A stretch of 64,000 bases of DNA from DATBSK01 sp964532485 (GTDB lineage Bacteria > Actinomycetota > Acidimicrobiia > IMCC26256 > PALSA-555): positions 18,941 to 82,940 of the forward strand of contig CAZHKE010000011.1 of NCBI GenBank assembly GCA_964532485.1. Direction: 5' to 3'. Under the pieces are notes generated by a model that worked only from the letters and a program-made list of their open reading frames with translations, searched no databases and was not told where the DNA came from. Within the stretch, counting starts at the first letter, position 1. Each line of letters opens with the position of its first letter. Position numbers and translations under genes: made by a program. This document shows positions 7,736-16,685 of this stretch, piece by piece.

Positions 7736-8871
7736 CGCGACTGCCGCGCGACGTTCGCGAGGATCCCCGCGCCGACCATCGTGAACAGCAGCGACGAGCC
7801 ACCGAATGAGACGAACGGCAGTGGGATCCCCGACACGGGCAGCAGGCCGATCACGCCACCGATGTTCACGGCTGCCTGCGCGACGACCCACACGGTGACG
7901 CCGGTGGCGAGCAGCATGCCGAAGCGATCGGGGGCTCGCAGGGCGGTGCGGATGCCGAGCACCGCGAACGACACGAACAGCCCCAGCACCGTCAGAGTGC
8001 CGATCAGCCCGAGCTCCTCACCGATCACGGCGAAGATGAAGTCCGTGTGCGCATTCGGAAGGAACAGCCACTTCGCGCGCCCGGCGCCGAGACCGACGCC
8101 GTCGATGCCTCCGCTCCCGGTCGCGATCAGCGACTGGAGCATCTGGTACCCGGTGTTCGACGAGTCGGCCGTCGGGTCGAGGAAGGTCAGGACGCGCGCG
8201 CGACGGTACGGCGCCGCGATCGCCAGGATCACCGCGAGCGACACCCCGCTGCCCGCCACGAGGGCGAGGTGCCGGAAGCGCAGGCCTCCGGCGACCATGA
8301 TCGTGCCCACCAGCACCGCCATGATCACGGCGGAGTCGAGGTCGGGCTCGAGGCACACCAGGGCGCCGAAGCCGACGACCACCAGCAGCAGCGGCCGCAG
8401 GACGCGCCGTGGATCGTCGATCTCGCGGGCGCGGCGCGCGAGCAGCTCGGCGGCGAAGAGGAGGAGCGCGAGCTTCGCCAGCTCGCTCGGCTGGAACCGC
8501 CACGCGCCGATGCCGAGCCAGCGCCGCGATCCCCCGACGTAGATGCCGATCTTGGGGACGAGCACGATCGCCAGGAGCGCGCCGCTGGCGACCATCAGCG
8601 GCATCACCGCCTTCGACCAGCGGTGATAGTCGAACCGAACGACGAGCACGAAGGCCACCACGCCGACCGCGGTCCAGATCAGCTGCCGAGCGAAGAAGTG
8701 CCAGGCGTTGCCGTACTCGGTGAGCGACACCACCGAGGACGCGGAGAGCACCATCACCACTCCGATGACGACGAGAACACCGATCGTGGCGACCAGGAGC
8801 AGGTAGTGCGAGGGCATACTCGACCTGCTGGCCTCCGCCGGCCTCGCGTCGGTGCGCGTCGCGGGGCTCAC
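7732..8871 (-). CDS. ftsW: Peptidoglycan glycosyltransferase FtsW
   Basis: FtsW is the SEDS-family glycosyltransferase that polymerises lipid II at the septum together with FtsI. The 379-residue product has about ten membrane helices. Motifs include VMVLSASSVVSLTEYG near the first helix, GGSRRWLGIG followed by FQPSELAKLALLLF, the LEPDLDSAVIM loop, and ending GIPLPFVSFGGSSLL. The GTG at 8869-8871 overlaps the murD stop (GTGA). Length is typical, slightly short at the C-terminus. It could only be confused with RodA, and its position between murD and murG supports FtsW. Confidence 0.95.
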   Translation of the reverse strand: MSPATRTDARPAEASRSSMPSHYLLLVATIGVLVVIGVVMVLSASSVVSLTEYGNAWHFFARQLIWTAVGVVAFVLVVRFDYHRWSKAVMPLMVASGALLAIVLVPKIGIYVGGSRRWLGIGAWRFQPSELAKLALLLFAAELLARRAREIDDPRRVLRPLLLVVVGFGALVCLEPDLDSAVIMAVLVGTIMVAGGLRFRHLALVAGSGVSLAVILAIAAPYRRARVLTFLDPTADSSNTGYQMLQSLIATGSGGIDGVGLGAGRAKWLFLPNAHTDFIFAVIGEELGLIGTLTVLGLFVSFAVLGIRTALRAPDRFGMLLATGVTVWVVAQAAVNIGGVIGLLPVSGIPLPFVSFGGSSLLFTMVGAGILANVARQSR

Positions 8872-10229
8872 TGCTGCACCTCCATCAGCGCATGCACCTC
8901 GGCGGCGAAGTCGTCGCCCCGCGCCGCGTAGGACGGGTACCAGTCGAAGGAGGCACAGCCCGGGCTCAGCAGCACCGTGTCGCCCGTGTGCGCGAGCTCG
9001 GAGGCGCTGGCCACGGCCGCGTGCATGGAGCCCGCGCGCACGACGGTGACCAGGCCGGCGAACGCGTCCTCGATCTCGCCGGCGGCATCCCCGATCGCGA
9101 CGACCCCGCGCAGCTGCGGCGCCAGCACCTGGAGCTCACCGAGGTCGATGCCCTTGTTGCGGCCGCCGGCGAGGAGCACGACCCCCTCGAGGCCCCGCGC
9201 CGCGGCGATCGTCGCGTGGACGTTCGTCGCCTTCGAGTCGTCGATCCAGCGCACCCCGTGGTCGTCGGCGACCACCTCCATGCGGTGTCGGAGACCGTCG
9301 AACGCGACGAGCGTGCGACGCGCCGCGTCGCGGTCGGCGCCGACCTCCAGGGCGAGCGCGGCCGAGGCGAGCGCGTTGGCGAGGTCGACAGGGCGCCGAC
9401 GCGCCAACGCGTCCACGGCGACGAGCTCCTCGTCGTCGGGCGCGACGAGAACGGGCCCGGCCACCGTCTCGACGATGCGGGCACCACGCGCGGCGCCGTC
9501 GACGATCGAGAACGGGATCCGCCGCCCGGGCGCCTCGGCCGCGAGGCCTGCCACGACCGGGTCGTCGGCGTTGAACACCAGCACGTCATCGGCGCCCTGC
9601 CCGAGGAACACACCCGCCTTCGCCCGCGCGTAGGCGTCGAACGTGCGATGCCAGTCGAGGTGGTCGGCGCCGAGGTTGAGCAGCGCCGCGGCGCGCGGGG
9701 CAAACCGCTGCGTGAACGCGAGCTGGAACGACGACACCTCCGCCACCACGACGTCGACATCGTCGCCCACCGCGTCGAGGAGCGGCCGCCCGATGTTGCC
9801 AGCCGCGGCGACCGACGCCCCGGCGGCCTCGAGGATCTCCGTCGTGAGCGTCGTCACGGTGGTCTTCCCGTTCGTGCCGGTGACCGCGACGATCGCGGGA
9901 CGACCGACCCGCGCGGCGATCTCGCCGGCGAGGTCGATCTCCGACCGGATCGGAATGCCCTGCCGGCGCGCGGCCGCGATGCTCGGGTGCCGCTCGGGCA
10001 CACCCGGGCTCGGCACGACGAGATCGGCGCGAGCCGCCAGTGCGGCCGCGTGGGCAGCATCGGGCGCACCGACGACCTCGGCGCCGAGCGCCCGCGCGTC
10101 TGCAGCGCGCGTCGCCCACTCGTCGGCGTCCGGCTGGTCGTCGAGCACCACGACGTCATCGCCGATCGCCCGGCGGTGGCGAACCACCGCGGCGCCGGTC
10201 ACGGCGAGCCCGACCACGAGAACCCTCAT
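8868..10229 (-). CDS. murD: UDP-MurNAc-L-alanine--D-glutamate ligase MurD
   Basis: MurD adds D-glutamate to UDP-MurNAc-L-Ala. The 453-residue protein opens with VLVVGLAVTGAAVV. It shows the P-loop VTGTNGKTTVTTLT near residue 118, EVSSFQLAFTQRFAPR with NLGADHLDWH in the central domain, and WIDDSKATNVHAT with LLAGGRNKG in the third domain. The ATG at 10227-10229 lies 19 bases after mraY, preceded by a GGGGTGG-like Shine-Dalgarno. The stop overlaps ftsW. Confidence 0.96.
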   Translation of the reverse strand: MRVLVVGLAVTGAAVVRHRRAIGDDVVVLDDQPDADEWATRAADARALGAEVVGAPDAAHAAALAARADLVVPSPGVPERHPSIAAARRQGIPIRSEIDLAGEIAARVGRPAIVAVTGTNGKTTVTTLTTEILEAAGASVAAAGNIGRPLLDAVGDDVDVVVAEVSSFQLAFTQRFAPRAAALLNLGADHLDWHRTFDAYARAKAGVFLGQGADDVLVFNADDPVVAGLAAEAPGRRIPFSIVDGAARGARIVETVAGPVLVAPDDEELVAVDALARRRPVDLANALASAALALEVGADRDAARRTLVAFDGLRHRMEVVADDHGVRWIDDSKATNVHATIAAARGLEGVVLLAGGRNKGIDLGELQVLAPQLRGVVAIGDAAGEIEDAFAGLVTVVRAGSMHAAVASASELAHTGDTVLLSPGCASFDWYPSYAARGDDFAAEVHALMEVQQ

Positions 10230-10248
10230 GAATCCACCCCGCTCGCCA

Positions 10249-11295
10249 TCAGTCCAGTGCTCCCGGGATGTTGATGAAGTCGGCGTAGAAGAGACCGATC
10301 CCGAGGGCGACGCACGCCCCGGCGAAGATCCAGAACCTCACGATCACCGTGAACTCCGGCCAGCCGACCACCTCGAAGTGATGGTGGATCGGCGCCATCC
10401 GCAGCACCCGCCGCCCGAAGCCTCGGAAGGAGATGACCTGCGCGATGACGCTGACGGTCTCGATCACGTAGAGGCCCCCGAGCACCGGCAGCAGGAGGAT
10501 CGTGTTCGACAGCAGCGCGAGCCCGGCCATGGCGCCACCGATCGCGAGCGAGCCCGTGTCGCCCATGAAGATGCGCGCGGGGGCAGCGTTCCACCACAGG
10601 AAGCCACCGCACGCACCGGCGAGCGCGCCGGCGACGACCGCGAGATCGTTGGCGGACGCCGCCTCGACTCCGTACTCGATCGGGTGACGAAACTGCCAGA
10701 AGCAGATGACCGTGAACGCCGCGAAGACGAAGGTCGCCGAGCCGGCCGCGAGCCCGTCCATCCCGTCCGTGATGTTGACCGCGTTGGACGAGCCGTAGAC
10801 GACGATCACCGCGAGCGCGAACCACAGCCACGTGCCGAGGTCCAGGTCGATGACCCTGGTGAACGAGAGCGATGTCGACGTGTCGACCCACCGCAGCGCG
10901 AGCAGCGCGAACCCGGATGCGACGACGAGCTGCCCTCCGGTCTTGCCGCGCTTTCGCAACCCCATGTTCCGCCCTCGGCGAACCGCGAGATAGTCGTCGA
11001 TGAACCCGACGGTCGCGAGCCCGATCACGAGGAACATCAAGGTGACACCCGTGCGCGCGAACTTGAGCTGCTCGGTGCGGACGTGAGCGACCATGTACCC
11101 GAGCACGACACCGACGACGATCGCGATGCCGCCCATGGTCGGCGTACCGGCCTTGCCGGCGTGCGGATGCGTGAAGGGCCCGTCGTCACGGATCAGCTGC
11201 CCGACGCCGCGCGCTCGGAGCGCGCGGATCAGCAGCGGCGTCCCGAGCACTGTCACGGCGAACGCGACGGCTCCGGCGATCAGGAGTGCGATCAC
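10249..11295 (-). CDS. mraY: Phospho-MurNAc-pentapeptide transferase MraY
   Basis: MraY moves phospho-MurNAc-pentapeptide from UDP to undecaprenyl phosphate, forming lipid I. The 348-residue protein is a ten-helix membrane enzyme. Hallmarks are GTPTMGGIAIVVG and GFIDDYLAVRRGRNMGL with its DD pair. The Mg-binding NAVNITDGMDGLA, FMGDTGSLAIGGAMAG and RMAPIHHHFE follow. ATG 11293-11295 overlaps the murF stop by four bases (ATGA). Length and motif order are normal. Confidence 0.97.
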   Translation of the reverse strand: MIALLIAGAVAFAVTVLGTPLLIRALRARGVGQLIRDDGPFTHPHAGKAGTPTMGGIAIVVGVVLGYMVAHVRTEQLKFARTGVTLMFLVIGLATVGFIDDYLAVRRGRNMGLRKRGKTGGQLVVASGFALLALRWVDTSTSLSFTRVIDLDLGTWLWFALAVIVVYGSSNAVNITDGMDGLAAGSATFVFAAFTVICFWQFRHPIEYGVEAASANDLAVVAGALAGACGGFLWWNAAPARIFMGDTGSLAIGGAMAGLALLSNTILLLPVLGGLYVIETVSVIAQVISFRGFGRRVLRMAPIHHHFEVVGWPEFTVIVRFWIFAGACVALGIGLFYADFINIPGALD

Positions 11296-12662
11296 CGCAA
11301 GCGCTCCACGAGCAGCTCGTCGGCGACCCGGTCGAGACCGACCGCGCGGCTGGCCTTGACGAGCACCGCATCACCGGGGCGCAAGAGCTCGCGCAGGAGG
11401 GCGGTGGCGTCGTCGACCCCACCGACATGACGGAGCTCCGGGACCGATCCGCGCGCGCCCTCGGCCAGCGCCGGGGCCTGCACGACGATCACGACGTCGA
11501 TGCCGAACTCGCCCGTGAGCTCGCCGATCGCGCGGTGCTCTGCGGCCGCGTGCTCACCGAGCTCGAGCATCTCGCCGAGCACCGCGACGCGACGGCCCCG
11601 GACCTGCAGCCGTGCGAGCGACCGCACCGCGGCCGCGGCCGACGTCGGGCTGGAGTTGTAGGCGTCGTTGATCACGACGACCCCGTCGGTGGTGCGCACG
11701 AGCTCCATGCGCCACGCCGCGGTGGTCGCACCGGCCAGTCCGGCCGCAACGGCGTCGAACGGGGCCCCGAGCGAGAGCGCGACCGTCCCGGCCATCGCCG
11801 CGTTCTCCACCTGATGCTCACCCCGCAGCCCGACACCGACCGATCCGGAACCCCACGGCGTGGTGAGCCGGCACCTCGGGAAGAGGTCGTCGTCGAGCAC
11901 GACGTCGGTGATGACGACGTCGGCGGCGGTGCTCCTCCCCACCGTCACGACGCGGGCTCTGGTGCGCTTCGCGAGCGCCTGCGACGCTGCACAGTCGTCG
12001 TTGAGCACCGCCAGCCCGTCGGCCGGGAGCGCGTCGAGCAGCTCGCCCTTGACGCGAGCCACCCCCTCACGTCCCCCGAGGTGCTCGGCGTGGGCCATGC
12101 CGACGTGCGTCACGACCCCGATACGGGGCTTCGCGAGGTCGGACAGCTGCGTGACGTTGCCGGCGAACCGCGCACCCATCTCGGTGACGAGCACCTCGGT
12201 GCCCTCGGGTGCGCCGAGCAACGTCAGTGGCAACCCCGCCTCGTTGTTGAACGACGCCGGGCTCGCGTGCACGCGGTGGGTGGCCGCGAGTGCGGCCGCG
12301 GTCAGGTCCTTGGTCGCCGTCTTGCCGGCCGAGCCCGTGATGCCGACGACCGTGGCGTCCCCGAGCCGGCTCCGCGCGAGCCGAGCGCAGTCCGCGAGGG
12401 CCACCATGGGGTCGTCGACCTCGACGAGGGGCCGGGCCGCGACCGCCGTGGGCCCACGGTGGTCGACGACGGCCATCGAGGCACCGCGTGCGAACGCGTC
12501 GGCGACGAAGTCGAGCCCGTCGCGTTCGGCCCGGAGCGCGAAGAAGCACGCGCCCGGCTCGAGGGTCCGAGAGTCGATCGCGAACGCGGACGCCTCGGCG
12601 TGGGAGCTGCCGTGGACGACCCCGCTCGAAGCGCCGGCGACCTCCGCTGCGGTCAGCCGCAC
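11292..12662 (-). CDS. murF: UDP-MurNAc-tripeptide--D-alanyl-D-alanine ligase MurF
   Basis: MurF attaches D-Ala-D-Ala to the UDP-MurNAc-tripeptide, completing the cytoplasmic precursor. The 456-residue protein has the N-terminal MurF fold (DSRTLEPGACFFALRAERDG). The P-loop is GITGSAGKTATKDL, where the usual TTT run reads TAT. NEAGLPLTLLGA, TEMGARFAGNV, HVGMAHAEHLG and NDAYNSSPTS follow. GTG 12660-12662 overlaps the end of murE by ten bases (GTGCGGCTGA). mraY follows with another overlap. Confidence 0.96.
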   Translation of the reverse strand: MRLTAAEVAGASSGVVHGSSHAEASAFAIDSRTLEPGACFFALRAERDGLDFVADAFARGASMAVVDHRGPTAVAARPLVEVDDPMVALADCARLARSRLGDATVVGITGSAGKTATKDLTAAALAATHRVHASPASFNNEAGLPLTLLGAPEGTEVLVTEMGARFAGNVTQLSDLAKPRIGVVTHVGMAHAEHLGGREGVARVKGELLDALPADGLAVLNDDCAASQALAKRTRARVVTVGRSTAADVVITDVVLDDDLFPRCRLTTPWGSGSVGVGLRGEHQVENAAMAGTVALSLGAPFDAVAAGLAGATTAAWRMELVRTTDGVVVINDAYNSSPTSAAAAVRSLARLQVRGRRVAVLGEMLELGEHAAAEHRAIGELTGEFGIDVVIVVQAPALAEGARGSVPELRHVGGVDDATALLRELLRPGDAVLVKASRAVGLDRVADELLVERLR

Positions 12663-14125
12663 GACGATGCCTCGAGCTCTTCACGTGCGACGACGCGGTC
12701 GTCGAACGGGACGGACGCGCCGCCCGTGGTCTGCCCGGTCTCGTGGCCCTTGCCGGCGATCAGCACGACGTCGCCACCGGTGGCGCCGTCGATCGCGGTG
12801 CGAATGGCGGCGCGGCGGTCGAGCTCGACCGTCACGTCGGCTCCGGGCAGGACACCGGCGAGCACCTCGTCGGCGATGTCCGCGGCGAGCTCCGAGCGGG
12901 GGTTGTCGGACGTGATGACCGAGACGTCGGCCGAGCCGCTCGCCACCTCGGCCATCCGCGGCCGCTTCGCCCGGTCGCGATCGCCACCGCACCCGAACAC
13001 CACGAGCACGCGACCCGAGCCCGCGACGGCTCGCGCGGCCGCGATCGCGTGCATCAGCGCGTCGGGTGTGTGTGCGTAGTCGACGAACACCGAGAAGTCC
13101 TGACCAGCCTCGATCGCCTCGAAGCGACCCGGCACACGCACCACCCGCCCGAGGCCGCCCGCCACCGCCTCGAACGGGACCGCGGCCGCCCGCGCCGTCG
13201 CCGCGGCCGCGAGCGCGTTGGCAACGTTGTGGAGGCCGACGATCCGGGTGCGGACGACGGCCTGGGCACCGGCTCGACGATCGACGAGCGTGAACCGGGC
13301 GCCGTCGCGGAGGAGCTCGAGGTCGCGCGCGTGCACAGCTGCACGCTCGCGGCTCAACGAGTACTCGATCACGTCGAGGCCGCCGGCACCGGCGCGGCTC
13401 GCGATCGTGCGACCGTGCTCGTCGTCGACGTTGACCGCCGCGACCCGTGTGAACGCGTCGGTGAAGAGGCGGAGCTTCGCTTCGAGGTAGGCGGCCTCGT
13501 CGCCGTGGTAGTCGAGGTGGTCGTGCGAGAGATTGGTGAAGCAGGCGGCGGCGAAGCGCGTCGCGTCGACCCGATGCTGCGCCAGCGCGTGCGAGGAGAC
13601 CTCCATCGCGACCGTGGTGACACCCTCGCTCCGCATGCGCGCGAGGAGCGCCTGGAGCTCGGTCGCCTCGGGCGTCGTGTGGCCGAGGGGCACGTCGCGA
13701 TCACCGATGGTGGCTCCTGTCGTGCCGATCGAGCCAGCCCGCTCACCGGCTTCGCCGGCGATCGCCGTGAGCAGGTGGCAGACCGTCGTCTTGCCGTTCG
13801 TGCCCGTGACCGCGAGGCACTGCATCGCGGCCGACGGGAAATCGTGGAAGCGCGCCGCCAGGGGCCCGATCGCCGCACGCGTGCTCGCCACGCGCGCCTC
13901 GCTGACGCCGAGGTGGAGCGGTCGCTCCACGAGCAGGGCCACCGCACCCGCGTCGACCGCGGCGGCGGCGTGCTCGTGGCCGTCGGTGTGCTCACCGGGG
14001 ATGCACGCGAACAGCGACCCGGGCGTCACGCGTCGGCTGTCGGCCGTGAGCGAAGTCACGTCGACCGCGGGATCGCCGTCGACCCGCTCCTCGTCGATGT
14101 CGGCAAGCAGCGCCTGCAGCAGCAC
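12653..14125 (-). CDS. murE: UDP-MurNAc-tripeptide synthetase MurE (meso-DAP type)
   Basis: MurE adds the third stem-peptide residue. The 490-residue protein has the P-loop VTGTNGKTTVCHLL at about residues 107-120, EVSSHALAQHRVD, and FTNLSHDHLDYHG. In the C-terminal domain the substrate motif reads SDNPRSE near residue 400. DNPR is known to select meso-diaminopimelate over lysine, so a meso-DAP cell wall is predicted. GTG 14123-14125 is preceded at nine bases by GGGGAGG (14135-14141). A TACCGT box at 14162-14167 in the 135-base spacer after ftsI could be an internal promoter. Confidence 0.97.
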   Translation of the reverse strand: MLLQALLADIDEERVDGDPAVDVTSLTADSRRVTPGSLFACIPGEHTDGHEHAAAAVDAGAVALLVERPLHLGVSEARVASTRAAIGPLAARFHDFPSAAMQCLAVTGTNGKTTVCHLLTAIAGEAGERAGSIGTTGATIGDRDVPLGHTTPEATELQALLARMRSEGVTTVAMEVSSHALAQHRVDATRFAAACFTNLSHDHLDYHGDEAAYLEAKLRLFTDAFTRVAAVNVDDEHGRTIASRAGAGGLDVIEYSLSRERAAVHARDLELLRDGARFTLVDRRAGAQAVVRTRIVGLHNVANALAAAATARAAAVPFEAVAGGLGRVVRVPGRFEAIEAGQDFSVFVDYAHTPDALMHAIAAARAVAGSGRVLVVFGCGGDRDRAKRPRMAEVASGSADVSVITSDNPRSELAADIADEVLAGVLPGADVTVELDRRAAIRTAIDGATGGDVVLIAGKGHETGQTTGGASVPFDDRVVAREELEASSCG

Positions 14126-14161
14126 GCGCGCGATCCTCCCCGATCCGCAGCGGAACCAGTA

Positions 14162-14167
14162 ACGGTA
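14162..14167 (-). promoter_or_regulatory. Possible internal -10 box before murE
   Basis: Minus-strand TACCGT fits TANNNT and would start transcription about 30 bases before murE, leaving room for the GGGGAGG ribosome site. This is the largest spacer inside the ftsI-to-ftsQ run. No good -35 is visible. Confidence 0.3.
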
Positions 14168-14260
14168 GCGGTGGGCGCGAGTCGCTCTCGCTTCGCCGCT
14201 CGCCCCACAACGGTCGTGGCGACCCCGGTGCCGAACCTCTGTCCCATCCGCTCCGGCCCC

Positions 14261-16225
14261 CTACGACGTCGCCGGGACGCGGTCGACGGCCAGGGCGTAC
14301 TGCATGATCCGGGCGAACGTGGGGGCCGCGGCCCGCCCACCGGTGGCGTTCACCTGGGGCTCGTCGAGCACGACGATCGCGGCGAGGCGCGGCGAGTCGG
14401 CCGGCGCGAACCCGGCGAACGACGTCACGTACTGGTACGGGGGGTGCTCGTACGGGGGCTTGCGGGCGGTTCCGGTCTTGCCGGCGACGCGATAGCCCGT
14501 GATCTGCGCGTTCGTGCCCGTGCCGTCGGCGACGACTCCCTCGAGGAGGCCCTGCATCGTGCGCGCGGTCTGCGCCGAGACGACCCGTCGCGTCGCGCCG
14601 AGGGGCTGCTCGCGGCGGTTGCCGTCGGCGTCGATCGTCGCCTCGAGCAGCCGCGGCGTGCGGGCGACGCCGTCATTGGCGATCGTGAGGTAGACGTCGA
14701 GCATCTGCATGGCCGTCACGGCGATGCCGCTGCCGATCGGCATCGACGCCATGCTCGTGTCGTTGTACTGGTCGAGCGGCAGCAGGATCCCCGGCGCCTC
14801 ACCCGGGTAGTCGAGACCCGTCGCGCTCCCGAAGCCGAAGTCGCGCAGGGCCTGGTCGAAGCGCGCCCGGCCCAGCATCCGCGCGATCTGGATCGTGCCG
14901 ACGTTCGACGAGTACGTCACGATGTCGGCGACCGACAGGTCCGTCGGGTGGGAGTGCACGTCTTCGTACCGCTGATCGTCGACGACGATCGCACCGGGCA
15001 CCTGGAGCACGGTGCTCGGGTTCACCAGCCCGGCTTCGAGGGCGGCCGCGATCGTGACGACCTTGTTGGTGGAGCCGGGTTCGAAGACGTCGGTGAGCGG
15101 GCGGTTGGGCGTCGACGACGGGGCCGGATGCGCCGGGACCTCGGCGGTTGCTCCGTCGACGCTGGCCATCGCGAGCACGTCGCCCGTCTGCACGTCGGCG
15201 AGGACGACCGTGCCGCCCCTCGCCCTCGTGCTCGTGACCTCTTCCGCGAGCACACGCTCGACCTCGTACTGGAGCGACTGGTCGATCGTCAGGATGAGAT
15301 CCGATCCACGCTGGGGCGCACGCACCCGCTGCACCCCCTCAGGGAGCTCACGGCCTTGGGGATCGCGCTCGACCTTCATCTCGCCGGGCTTGCCGGCGAG
15401 CGTGGAGTCGAAGCCGACCTCGATGCCGCCGAGGCCGTTGTTGTCGACACCCACGAACCCGAGCAGCGGGGCGGCGAGGGATCCCGACGGGTAGTAGCGC
15501 TTCGGCTCGGCGACGAAGCCGATCGAGTCGAGGCCCAGCTTGCGCACCTTCGCCGCGACGTCGCGCTCGACCTGGCGCGCGACGTAGACGAACGAGCGGT
15601 CCTTCTGACCGAGCGTCCCCGCGAGGGCCACCGGGTCGGCACCGATGAGCGGCGCGAGCGCGGCGGCGTACGCGTCGGGATCGTCGATGCCGCGCGGGTC
15701 GGCCCACACGCTCGAGCGCGAGACCGACACCGCGAGGTCATTGCCGTTGCGGTCGAAGATGCCACCACGCTCCGCCGGCAGGGCGACGAGCTGGACCCGC
15801 TGGTCGAGACCCAGCTGCTCGTACCGCTGCTGCTCCCCCGCCTGGAGCTCGACCAGGCGCATCCCCAGGAGGCCGTAGACGCACCCGATCACGACCAGGA
15901 TCGCGAGCAGGCGGCCCCGGGGCGTGCGCAGGACCCGATGCCGAGCCGCCTCGAGCCGTCGCGCGGGCCCGGTGCGACGCGACTCGCGGTGCGGGCGCCG
16001 GGTCTGCGGCGCGGGCGTCAGCTCGCCCGACGGGTCCTCGTCGAAGCCGCGACGAGCTCGGCGTCGGGCCTTTCGCAGGGCCGGTGACGCAACCCGACGC
16101 ACACCGGGGGCGCGAGATGCCGGACGCCCGGGGTCGTGGCGCGACGCGGGTCGAGACGCCGAGCGCGAGGCGCGGCGCGTCCGGGGCCGCTGCGGCGCGG
16201 CGTGCCGATCACGGGGCAGCGTCAA
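14261..16225 (-). CDS. ftsI: Septal peptidoglycan transpeptidase FtsI (PBP3, class B)
   Basis: FtsI cross-links septal peptidoglycan as the partner of FtsW. An Arg/Pro-rich cytoplasmic tail of about 105 residues, as in mycobacterial FtsI, precedes one membrane helix (LLAILVVIGCVYGLLGM). The PBP dimerisation domain opens AERGGIFDRNG. Transpeptidase motifs are all present: SxxK in FEPGSTNKVVTIAA, SxN in YSSNVGTIQIA and KTG in AGKTGTARKP. The start is uncertain. I chose TTG 16223-16225, which overlaps ftsL by 17 bases and fits the coupled operon. GTG 16100-16102 (41 codons later) is the main alternative, but neither has a clear ribosome site. Confidence 0.93.
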   Translation of the reverse strand: MTLPRDRHAAPQRPRTRRASRSASRPASRHDPGRPASRAPGVRRVASPALRKARRRARRGFDEDPSGELTPAPQTRRPHRESRRTGPARRLEAARHRVLRTPRGRLLAILVVIGCVYGLLGMRLVELQAGEQQRYEQLGLDQRVQLVALPAERGGIFDRNGNDLAVSVSRSSVWADPRGIDDPDAYAAALAPLIGADPVALAGTLGQKDRSFVYVARQVERDVAAKVRKLGLDSIGFVAEPKRYYPSGSLAAPLLGFVGVDNNGLGGIEVGFDSTLAGKPGEMKVERDPQGRELPEGVQRVRAPQRGSDLILTIDQSLQYEVERVLAEEVTSTRARGGTVVLADVQTGDVLAMASVDGATAEVPAHPAPSSTPNRPLTDVFEPGSTNKVVTIAAALEAGLVNPSTVLQVPGAIVVDDQRYEDVHSHPTDLSVADIVTYSSNVGTIQIARMLGRARFDQALRDFGFGSATGLDYPGEAPGILLPLDQYNDTSMASMPIGSGIAVTAMQMLDVYLTIANDGVARTPRLLEATIDADGNRREQPLGATRRVVSAQTARTMQGLLEGVVADGTGTNAQITGYRVAGKTGTARKPPYEHPPYQYVTSFAGFAPADSPRLAAIVVLDEPQVNATGGRAAAPTFARIMQYALAVDRVPATS

Positions 16226-16685
16226 AGGTCGGCTTGACCTCGGTCCAGCCGTGCAGGGTCGTTGCCGTGCCCTCGGGAGGCAGCGGCGCCTCGCCGGCGA
16301 CCGGGATCGCCGTCGGTGGACCGGCTGGCGGGACGAGGCCGAGCTCCTGCGCACGGGCGACGACCCGCTCGGGTGACGCGAGCGTCGCGTGCTCGTAGCG
16401 CGCCTGCTCGTACTTCTGCTCTGCCTCGGTCATCTGCTGCTCGATGCGATCGATCGCGACCTGGCTCTGGGCGAGCAGCGCGCGGAACGCCACGATCGTG
16501 AACACGGCGAGCACGACGACCGACCCGACGATCGCGACCTGGCGCCGACGGTGTCGCGCGCGACGCGACGGCTCGACGACGACGAGGTGCCGCGCATGAG
16601 GCCTCTCGCGCCTTGGCGCGCGCAGCCGGCTGGCGTCGCGGGGAACACGTGCCGGGCGCGGCGCGGGGATGGTGACGGCGGTCAT
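16209..16685 (-). CDS. ftsL: Cell division protein FtsL
   Basis: A 158-residue bitopic protein of the FtsL/septum-initiator type, which forms the FtsQLB complex that activates FtsWI. A basic N-terminal region of about 50 residues precedes one membrane helix (VAIVGSVVVLAVFTIVAFRA). A coiled-coil segment (IDRIEQQMTEAEQKYEQARYE) and the FtsL-like ending SPERVVARAQELGLV follow. The last 40 residues are Pro/Ala/Thr-rich. ATG 16683-16685 overlaps the rsmH stop by four bases. Sequence conservation of FtsL is low, so position between rsmH and ftsI is the main evidence. Confidence 0.88.
   Translation of the reverse strand: MTAVTIPAPRPARVPRDASRLRAPRRERPHARHLVVVEPSRRARHRRRQVAIVGSVVVLAVFTIVAFRALLAQSQVAIDRIEQQMTEAEQKYEQARYEHATLASPERVVARAQELGLVPPAGPPTAIPVAGEAPLPPEGTATTLHGWTEVKPTFDAAP

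Noticed and set aside
12488..16087. Open frame of about 1200 codons on the plus strand, opposite murF-murE-ftsI
   Set aside because: It is the antisense shadow expected in very GC-rich DNA: the peptide is Arg/His/Asp/Val repeats without domain motifs, and the minus strand encodes three certain enzymes.
16226..16354. Upstream extension of ftsI to an ATG at 16354
   Set aside because: It would overlap ftsL by 146 bases and adds only Arg/Pro/Ser-rich residues; starts at 16225 or 16102 suffice.
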